Below are positions 46,248 to 54,524 of a stretch of DNA of 64,000 nt, one piece after another. Under the pieces are notes generated by a model. That model was not told the origin of the DNA, did not search any database, and worked only from the letters and a program-made list of their open reading frames with translations. The translations under genes were made by a program, and so were the position numbers. This DNA comes from Bacteroidota bacterium (lineage in GTDB: Bacteria > Bacteroidota > Bacteroidia > Bacteroidales > Bacteroidaceae): the NCBI GenBank assembly GCA_023425865.1, contig JAFABV010000026.1:1-64000 (forward strand), in the 5' to 3' direction. Position 1 is the stretch's first letter. The number at the start of each line of letters is the position of its first letter.

Positions 46248-47333
46248 ATGACAAGCGACAACAACTATTGCCTGATATTGGCCGGTGGGGTCGGGCGTCG
46301 ACTATGGCCTTGCAGCCGCAGCAACTTCCCCAAACAGTTTATTGATTTCTTCGGTGCCGGGCGCACACAGTTGCAACAAACGTATGACCGTATGGCCAAG
46401 ATTATTCCTCACGAGCACATCTACATCAATACGCATATAGACTACATGGATGTGGTGAGGCAGCAGTTGCCCGAAGTGCCATACGACCACATCTTGGCTG
46501 AGCCGGTCAACCGCAACACGGCCCCCAGCGTGGCATGGGCGTGCTACCGCCTGCACCGCGAAAATGCTGATGCAAATATCATCGTAGTGCCCTCTGACCA
46601 GGTCGTCATGCGCGAGGAGACGTTTGGGGAGAATGTGCTGCAGGGACTTGAGTTCGTGGCAAGGCATCACAGTTTCCTTGCCTTGGGGGTGAAGCCCACG
46701 CGTCCGGAGCCTGGCTATGGTTATATCCAGGTGTCAGAACCTGTCGACGACCATGTGTATAAGGTAAAGACGTTTACGGAAAAACCCGACCGGGAGTTTG
46801 CCCAAATGTTTGTGGAAAGTGGGGAATTCTATTGGAATACGGGTATATTCCTGGCTAACGTGACGTTGTTGAACAACTATTTTGAGCGCCTGCTGCCTTT
46901 GTTGATGGGTGGTTTGGGCCGTCTTGCAAGTACGTCGACGGTGGCCGATGAGGAGGCTGTCGTTATGGAAGCCTTCCCATTGTGTCCCCATTTGTCCATC
47001 GAAGCGGGCATTCTTGATAAATATGAGGACGTCAGTGTGATGAAATGCGACTTCGGATGGGCCGACATTGGTACCTGGCATAGCATCTTTGAGGCGCTGC
47101 CCAAGACCGATGACGACAATGTAGTGATCGATTCTGACGTGATGATAGAGGATAGCCACCAGAATATTATCAAGCTTCCCAAGGGGAAACTTGGGGTCAT
47201 CAATGGCTTGGAAGGGTTTATTGTGGCAGAGAAAGACAATGTGTTACTGATCTGCAAGAAGGAAGATTCGTCGGCCCTCATCCGTAAATACGTGAATGAA
47301 GTGCAGCTCAAGAAGGGCGAGGATTACGTGTAA
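46248..47333 (+). CDS. manC: Mannose-1-phosphate guanylyltransferase
   Basis: The start at 46248 (MTSDNNYCLILAGG) is chosen; 31 upstream codons are lysine/leucine-rich and unlike the family. The 361-residue enzyme has the nucleotidyltransferase motif GGVGRRLWPCSR and FPKQF, EPVNRNTAPS, TFTEKPD and WNTGIF. It makes GDP-mannose for glycan and fucose synthesis. The C-terminal phosphomannose isomerase domain of longer ManC/AlgA proteins is absent, as is usual in Bacteroidales. Confidence 0.93.
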   Translation: MTSDNNYCLILAGGVGRRLWPCSRSNFPKQFIDFFGAGRTQLQQTYDRMAKIIPHEHIYINTHIDYMDVVRQQLPEVPYDHILAEPVNRNTAPSVAWACYRLHRENADANIIVVPSDQVVMREETFGENVLQGLEFVARHHSFLALGVKPTRPEPGYGYIQVSEPVDDHVYKVKTFTEKPDREFAQMFVESGEFYWNTGIFLANVTLLNNYFERLLPLLMGGLGRLASTSTVADEEAVVMEAFPLCPHLSIEAGILDKYEDVSVMKCDFGWADIGTWHSIFEALPKTDDDNVVIDSDVMIEDSHQNIIKLPKGKLGVINGLEGFIVAEKDNVLLICKKEDSSALIRKYVNEVQLKKGEDYV

Positions 47334-47440
47334 TGACTATCGGAGTGCATCGCTATGCCGGCCTTGCGCTATGATATACTTCTGCTTTGGTAATGATAGA
47401 GGGGCGGATTCTCTATCTCCCCAATACGGTCTCTGCCCTC

Positions 47441-47549
47441 GTTCTCATCCGTAAACACCCTGTTTCTCATCCGTAAACACCCTGTTTCTCACCCGTAAAC
47501 ACCCTGTTTGTTAATAACAAACACCCTGTATGCTAATCGTAAACAACTG
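47441..47549. repeat. Tandem array, five units of about 22 bp
   Basis: Units begin at 47441, 47462, 47484, 47506 and 47528 (21-22 bp each). The core is GTTTCTCAT then CGTAAACACCCT; the last two units are degenerate. It lies between manC and the shared terminator. The sequence differs from the 23-bp family but the period is close. Confidence 0.85.
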
Positions 47550-47595
47550 ATTTACTGAATGGCATCACCCCTCTTTCGCAATGGATAATAAACAT

Positions 47596-47621
47596 AAAAG
47601 GCTCGCCGTGGCGAGCCTTTT
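47596..47621. terminator. Bidirectional terminator between manC and the HIT gene
   Basis: A perfect 12-bp inverted repeat (AAAAGGCTCGCC with its complement) around a 2-base centre, with A-run and T-run on its flanks. It lies 7 bases past the HIT stop and works in both directions. Confidence 0.9.
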
Positions 47622-47627
47622 GTGTGG

Positions 47628-48029
47628 TTATGCAAGTTGTTGAAAAGCCGCGTATATCTTGTCAGCGGTCTCTTTCATCTCCTCGTCACTGAGTTTGATG
47701 TGCTTCTTGAAATCGACATCGGCCTCCGTGTTGATGGGGATGAGGTGAATGTGGGCATGGTTGACCTCTAATCCGAGTACCACCTGCGCTACCTTCTTGC
47801 ATGGAAAGGCCGTGCGAATGGCGTGAGCCACCTTCTTGGCAAATACTTCAAAGGCGGCTATCGACTCGTCGTCCATGTCGAAAATATAGTCTGTCTCTTC
47901 GCGCGGAATGACCAGGGTGTGGGCCCTCACGACGGGATTGATATCGAGGAAAGCGTAGAAACGGTCGTCCTCTGCACACTTGTAGCTGGGTATTTCACCC
48001 GCGGCGATTTTACTGAAAATAGTCGACAT
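47628..48029 (-). CDS. HIT-family nucleotide hydrolase
   Basis: The 133-residue protein has the histidine triad HAHIHLIP near residue 95 and the N-terminal IFSKIAAGEIPSYK typical of HINT-type proteins. Such enzymes hydrolyse nucleoside phosphoramidates or AMP-linked substrates. It starts 11 bases after the greA stop, so the two are co-transcribed and share the terminator downstream. Confidence 0.92.
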   Translation of the reverse strand: MSTIFSKIAAGEIPSYKCAEDDRFYAFLDINPVVRAHTLVIPREETDYIFDMDDESIAAFEVFAKKVAHAIRTAFPCKKVAQVVLGLEVNHAHIHLIPINTEADVDFKKHIKLSDEEMKETADKIYAAFQQLA

Positions 48030-48040
48030 AGTGGTAAATA

Positions 48041-48508
48041 TTAAGCGATGCTGATGTTTTCGATGCGCAGACGCAGCGTGCCACGGGGCACCTGGATCTC
48101 TACCACGTCGCCCACCTTCTTGTTCAGAAGACCTTGAGCAATGGGAGTATGGATGGAAATCTTCCCCTCCTTGATGTTGGCCTCGGTCTCACTCACAATG
48201 GTATAGGTCAGCTTGGCATTGGTGCCGAGGTTGGTGAGTTCTACCTTGCTCATGATCTGAACCTCGTCTGATGACAGACGGCTGGGGTCAACGATCTTTG
48301 CCTGGGCAATGGTCATCTTCATTTCGTTAATCTTGTTCTCCAAGTGGGCCTGCGCCTCCTTGGCTGTGTCGTACTCTGAGTTTTCACTCAAGTCGCCCTT
48401 GTCGGCTGCCTCTGCTATTGCCGCAGATGCCTTGGGGCGTTCTACCGCCTCCAAATGATGGAGTTGAGCCACGAGCTTGTCGTAGCCCTCCTGTGACATG
48501 TAAGCCAT
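48041..48508 (-). CDS. greA: Transcription elongation factor GreA
   Basis: The 155-residue protein has the GreA N-terminal coiled coil with the acidic tip (GDLSENSEYDTAKE) that reaches into the RNA polymerase channel to trigger cleavage of backtracked RNA. The C-terminal FKBP-like domain carries the family end motif SIHTPIAQGLLNKKVGD. Full length. It leads the greA-HIT operon. The leader RNA would start with a 25-bp perfect hairpin. Confidence 0.96.
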   Translation of the reverse strand: MAYMSQEGYDKLVAQLHHLEAVERPKASAAIAEAADKGDLSENSEYDTAKEAQAHLENKINEMKMTIAQAKIVDPSRLSSDEVQIMSKVELTNLGTNAKLTYTIVSETEANIKEGKISIHTPIAQGLLNKKVGDVVEIQVPRGTLRLRIENISIA

Positions 48509-48545
48509 AAAACTATCTCTTTAATGTTTATTCATGCTAAACGTA

Positions 48546-48605
48546 TATTTTAGAAAACAAGATTCCGACACCCATACGAATGTCGGAATCTTGTTTTCTA
48601 AAATA
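48546..48605 (-). promoter_or_regulatory. Perfect 25-bp inverted repeat in the greA leader
   Basis: Arms 48546-48570 and 48581-48605 are exact complements around a 10-base loop. The outer half is A/T-rich (TATTTTAGAAAAC) and the inner half reads AAGATTCCGACA. It begins about 10 bases after the predicted greA transcript start and ends 37 bases before the ATG. Confidence 0.85.
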
Positions 48606-48624
48606 GTCGTTTGTTCTTTGTTTG

Positions 48625-48632
48625 CAAAGATA
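48625..48632 (-). promoter_or_regulatory. TAnnTTTG promoter box of greA-HIT
   Basis: TATCTTTG on the minus strand, with a TTTGG about 20 bases upstream as a -33 candidate. Confidence 0.6.
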
Positions 48633-48810
48633 GTCATTTATTTGATATATCCAAAGCTTTTTGGCGATTATTTCGTTTTTCGCTTGATTTACGTCAATAA
48701 AACGGTTTTGAAACATATTTTGCAATTCTTTTATGGTGTAAGATTGTGGAAGAAGAACTACTTTTGCAGCAGTGTTTTTCATAGTATTAGATTTAAGGTT
48801 AACAAAGGTT

Positions 48811-48836
48811 GGGGACTCAGCGGAGCCCCTTTTTTT
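48811..48836 (+). terminator. Plus-strand terminator-like hairpin without a gene upstream
   Basis: GGGG-A-CTC, loop AGCG, GAG-CCCC (7 bp, one bulged A) followed by seven T. A TACTTTTG box lies at 48759-48766 on the same strand, so a transcript of roughly 65 bases is possible. Confidence 0.45.
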
Positions 48837-48896
48837 GTATCTGTACTTTGTTGGGGCGTTGCTCGCTTGGTGAGGTCGCGTCTCTCTGCGGTGTAA

Positions 48897-48934
48897 AAAC
48901 AAAAAAGGCAGCCGTCGCAATGACAGCATGCCTT
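48897..48934 (-). terminator. Terminator of the 202-residue beta-barrel gene
   Basis: AAGGCA (48905-48910) pairs with TGCCTT (48929-48934), with inner GTC/GAC pairing. The minus strand then runs into TTTTTTGTTTTT. Confidence 0.7.
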
Positions 48935-48983
48935 CTCAATATCTTTTATTATGAGGCTCCGCCCATGGGCGAAGCTTGATGGA

Positions 48984-49592
48984 TCAGAGCGCGAACTTGT
49001 AGCCAAGTGTAATCTGGAATACGCTGTTCTTGGTGTCTTCACCGTCGATGACCTTGGTAAGGCCCCAGTTGTAGCGTGCGTCGAGCACCACGTTCTTGTA
49101 TTCGTATGACAGTCCTACGGGGATGGTGAAGTCGAATTTATTCAGAGTAACGTCTGTTCCAGCGGCTTTCATTGCTTCTTCAAAGCCCACTTCGCCACTG
49201 GCGCTACCGCTTGCTACCTTAAGCTTGTCGCTGACCATGAATCCCGGTTGAATACCCAACTTCACGGCGAAACCCTTGGCTACATATACGTTAGCAAGGA
49301 TGGGAATGTTGATGTAGTCGAACTTGGCAGTAGCGCTGACGCCGTCAGTAGTCTCTTTGAGGCCCTGCATAGAGTAAAGTACACCACCCGCGAGGCTTAC
49401 GATGTCGCTTACCTGGTATTCCAGCTCAGCTCCGGCTGCGAGTCCAATGCGTGGGTCAGAGTCGTCAGCGTTGGTCATCGAGGCGATGTTGAGGCCGACT
49501 TTGGGCTGTAATGTAACTGTGCCAACGGCCTGCTGAGCGTGAGATGCTACGGTGGCGAGCAAGATCAACGTACTTAAAAACAATTTTTTCAT
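48984..49592 (-). CDS. Small outer-membrane beta-barrel protein (PorT-like), paralog 1
   Basis: The 202-residue protein has a signal peptide (about 1-20, ending ASHAQ) and alternating hydrophobic strands of an eight-stranded beta-barrel: LGLAAGAELEYQVSDIVSLAGGVLYSMQG in pieces, FDYINIPILANVYV, FAVKLGIQPGFMV, YEYKNVVLDARYNWGLTKV, with terminal ITLGYKFAL. This is the common Bacteroidales outer-membrane beta-barrel domain. It has a promoter box at 49641-49648 and a terminator. Function unknown. The next gene upstream is a close relative. Confidence 0.85.
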   Translation of the reverse strand: MKKLFLSTLILLATVASHAQQAVGTVTLQPKVGLNIASMTNADDSDPRIGLAAGAELEYQVSDIVSLAGGVLYSMQGLKETTDGVSATAKFDYINIPILANVYVAKGFAVKLGIQPGFMVSDKLKVASGSASGEVGFEEAMKAAGTDVTLNKFDFTIPVGLSYEYKNVVLDARYNWGLTKVIDGEDTKNSVFQITLGYKFAL

Positions 49593-49640
49593 GTTTCTTT
49601 ATGGATTAAATAGTGAGTAAATGGAATTATTAAACGAATG

Positions 49641-49668
49641 CAAAATTATAAAAAAAAAGAACCCCAAC
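49641..49668 (-). promoter_or_regulatory. Promoter of beta-barrel paralog 1
   Basis: TAATTTTG (49648-49641) with TTG at 49668-49666 and a 17-base spacer, about 49 bases before the start codon. Confidence 0.6.
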
Positions 49669-49728
49669 CAATAACTTTTCAAATAATCTTTCTCTTGGCA
49701 TTTGTTGATTCTTGCTGGTAGGGGATAA

Positions 49729-49822
49729 AAAAACGGTGTCATCCGCATCTCCTTTATGAATTATCGTGCCCCACAATATATGGTTTTGGGGCGGAAAGCA
49801 TAGGAATACATGCAGATGACAC
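49729..49822 (-). terminator. Multi-stem terminator after beta-barrel paralog 2
   Basis: An outer 13-bp stem (49810-49822 with 49736-49748; all paired in minus-strand RNA with one G-U) encloses an inner GCCCCA/TGGGGC hairpin. The stem is followed on the minus strand by CGTTTTTTTA. It lies about 40 bases past the paralog 2 stop. Confidence 0.75.
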
Positions 49823-49860
49823 AGCTTAATAATGAGTTGCCTTAAGTCTTTTTCAACGAC

Positions 49861-50376
49861 TTAGAGCGGCAGTTTGTAGCCAACGGTGAGCATGAACACG
49901 CTGTTCTTGGAATCAAATCCGTCTACCGCCTTGGTCACGCCGAAGTTATAGCGTGCATCGAAAACAAAGCGATTGTACTCGTATGACATGCCCACAGGAA
50001 TCGACAGGTCGACAGAGTTCACGCCGTCGATATTGTCATCGTTTACGTTAATACCCGGCTGCAGACCAAGTTTCACGGCAAATCCAGGAGCTACATATAC
50101 ATTGGCGAGTACCGGGAAGTTGATGTAGTCAAACTTGGCGTTCTCGTTACCTTGCATCGAATAGATGGCGCCGACGGTGAAACTCACCATCCTTGTCGTG
50201 GGAAACTCAAACTCAGCACCGGCTGATAAACCCACGCGAGAATCGCCATTGGCATCGGTGAGATCTGAAATGTTGAGGCCAATCAAAGGCTTAACAGAAG
50301 CTTTTCTCCACTTGTTCTGCGCGAAAGTGACCATGGAAATCATCATGACCACTGCCATAAAAATAACTCTCTTCAT
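49861..50376 (-). CDS. Small outer-membrane beta-barrel protein (PorT-like), paralog 2
   Basis: The 171-residue protein has a signal peptide (1-19, ending TFAQ) and the same barrel plan as the gene downstream: VGLSAGAEFEF, VSFTVGAIYSMQGN, FDYINFPVLANVYVAPGFAVKLGLQPG in pieces, YEYNRFVFDARYNFGVTKAVDGFDSKNSVF in pieces, end LTVGYKLPL. The two share most of the C-terminal half, so they arose by tandem duplication, but each has its own promoter and terminator. It is shorter by about 30 residues in the middle. Function unknown. Confidence 0.85.
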   Translation of the reverse strand: MKRVIFMAVVMMISMVTFAQNKWRKASVKPLIGLNISDLTDANGDSRVGLSAGAEFEFPTTRMVSFTVGAIYSMQGNENAKFDYINFPVLANVYVAPGFAVKLGLQPGINVNDDNIDGVNSVDLSIPVGMSYEYNRFVFDARYNFGVTKAVDGFDSKNSVFMLTVGYKLPL

Positions 50377-50422
50377 AATTTTATGATTTAAAAATTAAAT
50401 TACACGTCTCTGTGTTCGTCCG

Positions 50423-50430
50423 CAAAGATA
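50423..50430 (-). promoter_or_regulatory. TAnnTTTG promoter box of beta-barrel paralog 2
   Basis: TATCTTTG on the minus strand, 46 bases before the start at 50376. Confidence 0.55.
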
Positions 50431-50498
50431 TGTAAAATCGTGTTACTATGCTTAGAATTTTACGATTTTTAGCGATTGTCACCGTTTTTTTCTAACTC

Positions 50499-53400
50499 TT
50501 AGACATTAGCGAAGCCATTTCGCTGGCGTATATACGTCATCAGTTGGTCGAACACGGGGTTGGCCGAAAGCATTCGCGGATTGCCAGTGATGATAAGTTG
50601 CTTGCGTGCCCGGGTGAGCGCCACGTTGAGCTTTCGGTCTATGACGCGCGTGCCGTCATCGAAACTATTGGCCGTGAGAAAGTCGAGCTGATATTGTTGC
50701 TGCACGGTGAACGAATAGATAATCACGTCGCGCTGCGAGCCCTGAAAGCGCTCCACGGTGTCAATGCTGATGCCCTCAAGCCCATCGATACCCATCCGTG
50801 CGATCTCCTGTCGTATCATGGCAATCTGGTTGCGGTAGGGTACGATGACTCCCACAGTCTTGTCGGCGTCGAAGTCTTTGCCGTAGAATCGCTGTATGCG
50901 CTGCAGCAGCGTGGCCACGATGCGTGCCTCGTCGGTATTCACCTTGTCGGAAATGTCGGGCCGGCGGCAGTCGGCCGAAGGAATGAAGAGCATCCGATGC
51001 CGTTTCAGTGTGTCGTCGAGCGCGTCTTGCGAGGGCTCGGTGTACGATAGGCTGCCTTCCAACTGGTGTGGCAGGGGCACGGGTTGCAACTGCTCGTCGG
51101 CATAGAACGCCGTATTGGGAAAGTCGGCTATCTCGGGGTGCATGCGTCCCTGGCGGTTCAGCACCGCCATGAAGTCGTCGCGTTGAGCGGCCTTCTCCTG
51201 ACGTATGAGCCGCTCAAACAGGCTGTTCTTGCCGCTTGTGAGCCCTATGGCCTGCAGGTCAGGGTCATCGATGGCCGCGTCGATGTCGTTCTGCTGCACC
51301 ACGGCGGGCAGTTGCTTATGGTCGCCAATGAGTATGAACTTGTCGATGTCGCAGCACATGTCGGCCGGGTTGCCATTGTCTTGTCGATGACTGGCCAGCA
51401 GTCCGATGATGCCCGGCTCCAAGATTTGCGAACTCTCATCGACGATGGCAAGCCCAAATCGGCGGAGCGAGAGGATAAACGGTTTAGACTGCAGCATGGA
51501 TGTGGTGGCGAGAATGACTGGTGCCTCAGTGAGCCGTTGCTTCATGTGTGCAAGCGTGGGGCGCTCGCCCATGGCCTTGGCGACGAGGTACGGCTCATAC
51601 TGCGGGGCGCAACTCAGTTCGTTGCCCAACCTGATGAAGTCGATACCCGCGTCTACCAGCATGGCGCAAATCTCATCCACGGCACGGTTGGTGTACGACA
51701 AGAGCAGTATTCCCTCCTCACCGCCCTGTTGTTTGGAGGCGAGTGTTTCCTCCACGAGAAATCTCAGCGCCCTGCTGGTCTTGCCTGTTCCCGGAGGCCC
51801 CACCAGCAGAAAATAGTCTTGCGCCTGCTTGGCTTTCAGCAATATCGGGTCGAGCACCGGGTCGTAACCGCGCGTTAATGTCACGCTTTTGTCGGCGCGC
51901 GGCGCACGCTGACCTAATAGCAGCGCCTTGCGGTCGGCGGTAGAGGTGGCAAACTCGTAGAGCGACCCGATAGCCGCCGTGCCCCCCACATCGCTGCTGC
52001 CGTGCTCCACGCACCACACAAACTCACGTTTGCCCTTGCCTTTTTTGCCGTTGGCGGGCAGGTAGATGTCGTAGGGCAGATGGTTGAAAATGTCGGGATT
52101 CTGCTGTCCGTCGTTCAGTTTGACCGTGATATGGTCGGGTTGGATGTCGGCCAGCGCCCCTTTGAAGAGTAGCGCCTTGCGCACATCGGGCTCTTCGTCT
52201 TCGGGATAGGCATAGAGCAACACCATGTCTCCACGCCTGAAGTTGGGCAGAAAGTCTTCCTCGTACATCGGCACGGCCAGCGTAATGAGGTCGTAGCCGT
52301 TGTATCCGTCCTCGCCCGTGCTTTTCTCCTTATTTATAATGGTCAGCCCGGTGAAGATGTTGCCGGTCTCCCGTTTGGTCACCAATGGCATGTTCCACAG
52401 GTTGGCCAAGCTGTTGCCCGTGCCTTCTACCACGCCCACCTTGCCCAGAAGGTTTTCGCGGATAGAGAACTGCATCATTCGGCAGAAGTATTTCCGCTCA
52501 ATGGGAGCCAGCTGCTGAAGCGGCGTGAGGAGTTTATCGAGTTGCGGCCTGAGGTAGTTGTCATAGAAATAACCAGTCTGTTGCGCCACGTTGAGGTTCG
52601 AGGCGGTGAGCTCAGGCAACACGTGCTCCATGCCATTGGCCGCGATGTCGAACTCCATCGCCACCGCCTCATTGCGGAAACGGATGGCCTCGTAGGTGAG
52701 TTTCAGGAGATTGGTCAGTTCTATCAGGCCGTCGGGCAAGGGATATTTGGAATAGATCAGCCTGATGTCGGTGTTCTGCAAGTGAAAGTTATAGTAGAGT
52801 ATGCCATAGTAGAGCAGCACCTGCACATAGTGTTTCTCCACCACGCGTGAGCCGTGGGCGTTGGGAATGTTGCGCTCAAGAAACATGTTGCGCCCCGATT
52901 TCTGCTCCGCGAGCAACTTGAGGTCGGTGGTCATGAGGTCTACGCGGCCCTGTATGCCCAGACGCTCGCAGATGAACGACGGTTCGAGAATGGCCTTGTC
53001 GAGATTGGCCTGCTGCCCGAGCTCTTCCACGATTTGTCGCAGATTGCTGACCTGCGAGGCTACCTGCTGTTTGAACGTCACCGGGTCGAAGTCGGCGCAA
53101 GTGCTGTATTCCATGGCCTTCTCCTTGAAGTTGTTGACCAATGTCTGGCGTTCGTCGAAGTCAGGATTATTGATAATGTCGTCGAGCGCGTTGCCCGCGA
53201 AGTTACCCAACAGTATGGCCTGCGAGTTGGCCTTGGGTTTCATGCGACTCACTAAGTAGAGCAGCGGATGATGCCCGTAGTCTTCAAAGCAGCCGGCAAT
53301 GGTACTGATGTCCATCAGGCTGTCGGGTTCCACGATGATAAGCCGTGGTGTGATGACCTTGCCCGCTACGTGACATCCTAAGAGATTGAGGTGCATGCCC

Positions 53401-53945
53401 TCACGCAGAATGTCGTGCAGATAGTCCATCCGCGCGTATTGCGTGGCCTCGGTGTAACGCACCGTCATGGTGGAGTCGGGTTGTTCCTCGTCTACCACCA
53501 CGCGGATGACCTCGTGGTCCCATGAGAGCACTATGCAGCGCTTGTCGGGCGCGTTGGCCACAGCCTTGGCAGGCTGCGGTTCGCCGTGCCAGGGCAGCAT
53601 CGCCGTGAGGTTAGCGGGAATCGGTTGGCCGAATACCCTGCTCACCAACTGTGCCAGGGCGAGCGCGTCGTAGTGCCTGTCTTCGGCCGCGAGAGGTGCC
53701 GACTGGTTGGAGTGTCGGCGCATACGGCGTATGGCGTTGGCCTCCTTCGTGGGAATGTCGTGTTGTCGGATGAGGGTCTCCACCTGCGCGTTGAGGTCGC
53801 CAAAGGCATGGTGCGTGTCTTGCAGTCCCTCCTTGCACACGAGCACCAAGGTCTCGTGCATCACGCGGTTGCGCGACACCCCCTGGCCCTCCTCCTCGCC
53901 GAGCAGGTAGGCCACGTTGCTGAAGAGTTCGTCGGCCCTCATCAC
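50499..53945 (-). CDS. Dna2-like nuclease-helicase (superfamily 1)
   Basis: The 1,148-residue protein joins a PD-(D/E)XK nuclease-like region (about 320-370: GRVDLMTTD then LLAEQKSG) to a Upf1/Dna2-like SF1 helicase. Helicase motifs: GPPGTGKTSRA (Walker A, about 720), ILLSYTNRAVDEI, LAIVDESSQ (Walker B), ILIGDHKQLPAV, GVIVPYRNQI, SIDTVERFQGSQRD and LNVALTRARKQLI. It probably acts on DNA ends or flaps in repair. Its first codons overlap the end of ogt by 4 bases, so translation is coupled to the alkyltransferase and both belong to a repair operon. The ~300-residue N-terminus is not recognised. Confidence 0.88.
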   Translation of the reverse strand: MMRADELFSNVAYLLGEEEGQGVSRNRVMHETLVLVCKEGLQDTHHAFGDLNAQVETLIRQHDIPTKEANAIRRMRRHSNQSAPLAAEDRHYDALALAQLVSRVFGQPIPANLTAMLPWHGEPQPAKAVANAPDKRCIVLSWDHEVIRVVVDEEQPDSTMTVRYTEATQYARMDYLHDILREGMHLNLLGCHVAGKVITPRLIIVEPDSLMDISTIAGCFEDYGHHPLLYLVSRMKPKANSQAILLGNFAGNALDDIINNPDFDERQTLVNNFKEKAMEYSTCADFDPVTFKQQVASQVSNLRQIVEELGQQANLDKAILEPSFICERLGIQGRVDLMTTDLKLLAEQKSGRNMFLERNIPNAHGSRVVEKHYVQVLLYYGILYYNFHLQNTDIRLIYSKYPLPDGLIELTNLLKLTYEAIRFRNEAVAMEFDIAANGMEHVLPELTASNLNVAQQTGYFYDNYLRPQLDKLLTPLQQLAPIERKYFCRMMQFSIRENLLGKVGVVEGTGNSLANLWNMPLVTKRETGNIFTGLTIINKEKSTGEDGYNGYDLITLAVPMYEEDFLPNFRRGDMVLLYAYPEDEEPDVRKALLFKGALADIQPDHITVKLNDGQQNPDIFNHLPYDIYLPANGKKGKGKREFVWCVEHGSSDVGGTAAIGSLYEFATSTADRKALLLGQRAPRADKSVTLTRGYDPVLDPILLKAKQAQDYFLLVGPPGTGKTSRALRFLVEETLASKQQGGEEGILLLSYTNRAVDEICAMLVDAGIDFIRLGNELSCAPQYEPYLVAKAMGERPTLAHMKQRLTEAPVILATTSMLQSKPFILSLRRFGLAIVDESSQILEPGIIGLLASHRQDNGNPADMCCDIDKFILIGDHKQLPAVVQQNDIDAAIDDPDLQAIGLTSGKNSLFERLIRQEKAAQRDDFMAVLNRQGRMHPEIADFPNTAFYADEQLQPVPLPHQLEGSLSYTEPSQDALDDTLKRHRMLFIPSADCRRPDISDKVNTDEARIVATLLQRIQRFYGKDFDADKTVGVIVPYRNQIAMIRQEIARMGIDGLEGISIDTVERFQGSQRDVIIYSFTVQQQYQLDFLTANSFDDGTRVIDRKLNVALTRARKQLIITGNPRMLSANPVFDQLMTYIRQRNGFANV

Positions 53946-54520
53946 TCAGCGTCGTGCGCGGTCATGCCTGTGGGCTGTCCGGTGGCACGCAGTGTCACCT
54001 TCGGGGCTTTGGCCTTGCCGGTGCGCAGTGCTTCGGCCTCCCAGCCGATGAGTCGTTTCTTGAGGTCGGCCCCCCAGTGGTATTCGCCAGTGGTGCCGTC
54101 GCTGTGTATCACGCGGTGGCAGGGAATGAGCATGGCCACGGGATTTTGGGCTATGGCCGTCGCCACGGCCCTCACGGCCTTGGCGTTGCCCAATCGCTCG
54201 GCCACCTGCAGGTAGGTAGCCGTCTCGCCGAAGGGGATGTGGAGAAGCTCCTGCCATACCCTGAGCTGAAACTCCGTGCCCCGCAGGTCGAGCGTCAGCG
54301 CATGGTCATAACCTTGGAATATCACCCGGCTCACCGTCTCAGCCATCACGTTGCTTTGGGTGGTGGGGGTGTACGAACCCCATCTGGCCGCCAGCTCATG
54401 GATGGTCTCCATGCGGTTGTGGTCGAGAAACTGTACATCACAGATGCCGTCCCAGGTGCGCGCTACAATGAGTTCGCCGAACGGACATTCGCTAAAACCG
54501 TATTCTATCTTTGTTGCCAT
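53942..54520 (-). CDS. ogt: Methylated-DNA--protein-cysteine methyltransferase
   Basis: The 192-residue protein repairs O6-alkylguanine by transferring the alkyl group to its own cysteine, seen in the invariant IPCHRVI (Cys about 154). The helix-turn-helix (TYLQVAERLGNAKAVRAVATA) precedes it, and it shows GEYHWGADLKKRLI after. No Ada-type regulatory domain is present. The promoter box lies only 4 bases before the ATG, so the mRNA is probably leaderless. Its stop overlaps the helicase start (ATGA). Confidence 0.93.
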   Translation of the reverse strand: MATKIEYGFSECPFGELIVARTWDGICDVQFLDHNRMETIHELAARWGSYTPTTQSNVMAETVSRVIFQGYDHALTLDLRGTEFQLRVWQELLHIPFGETATYLQVAERLGNAKAVRAVATAIAQNPVAMLIPCHRVIHSDGTTGEYHWGADLKKRLIGWEAEALRTGKAKAPKVTLRATGQPTGMTAHDAE

Positions 54521-54524
54521 ACTG

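Larger units (their letters stand above)
48509..48983. other. Intergenic region between greA and a beta-barrel gene
   Basis: No convincing protein gene. It holds the greA leader and promoter, a plus-strand terminator-like hairpin at 48811-48836, and the terminator of the beta-barrel gene at 48897-48934. An 81-codon minus-strand frame (48537-48782) overlaps the greA promoter and hairpin and was not accepted. Confidence 0.6.

Noticed and set aside
48537..48782. 81-codon minus-strand frame beginning MKNTAAKVVLLPQS
   Set aside because: It overlaps the greA promoter box and the 25-bp inverted repeat, has no promoter of its own and resembles no family I know. It remains a weak possibility.
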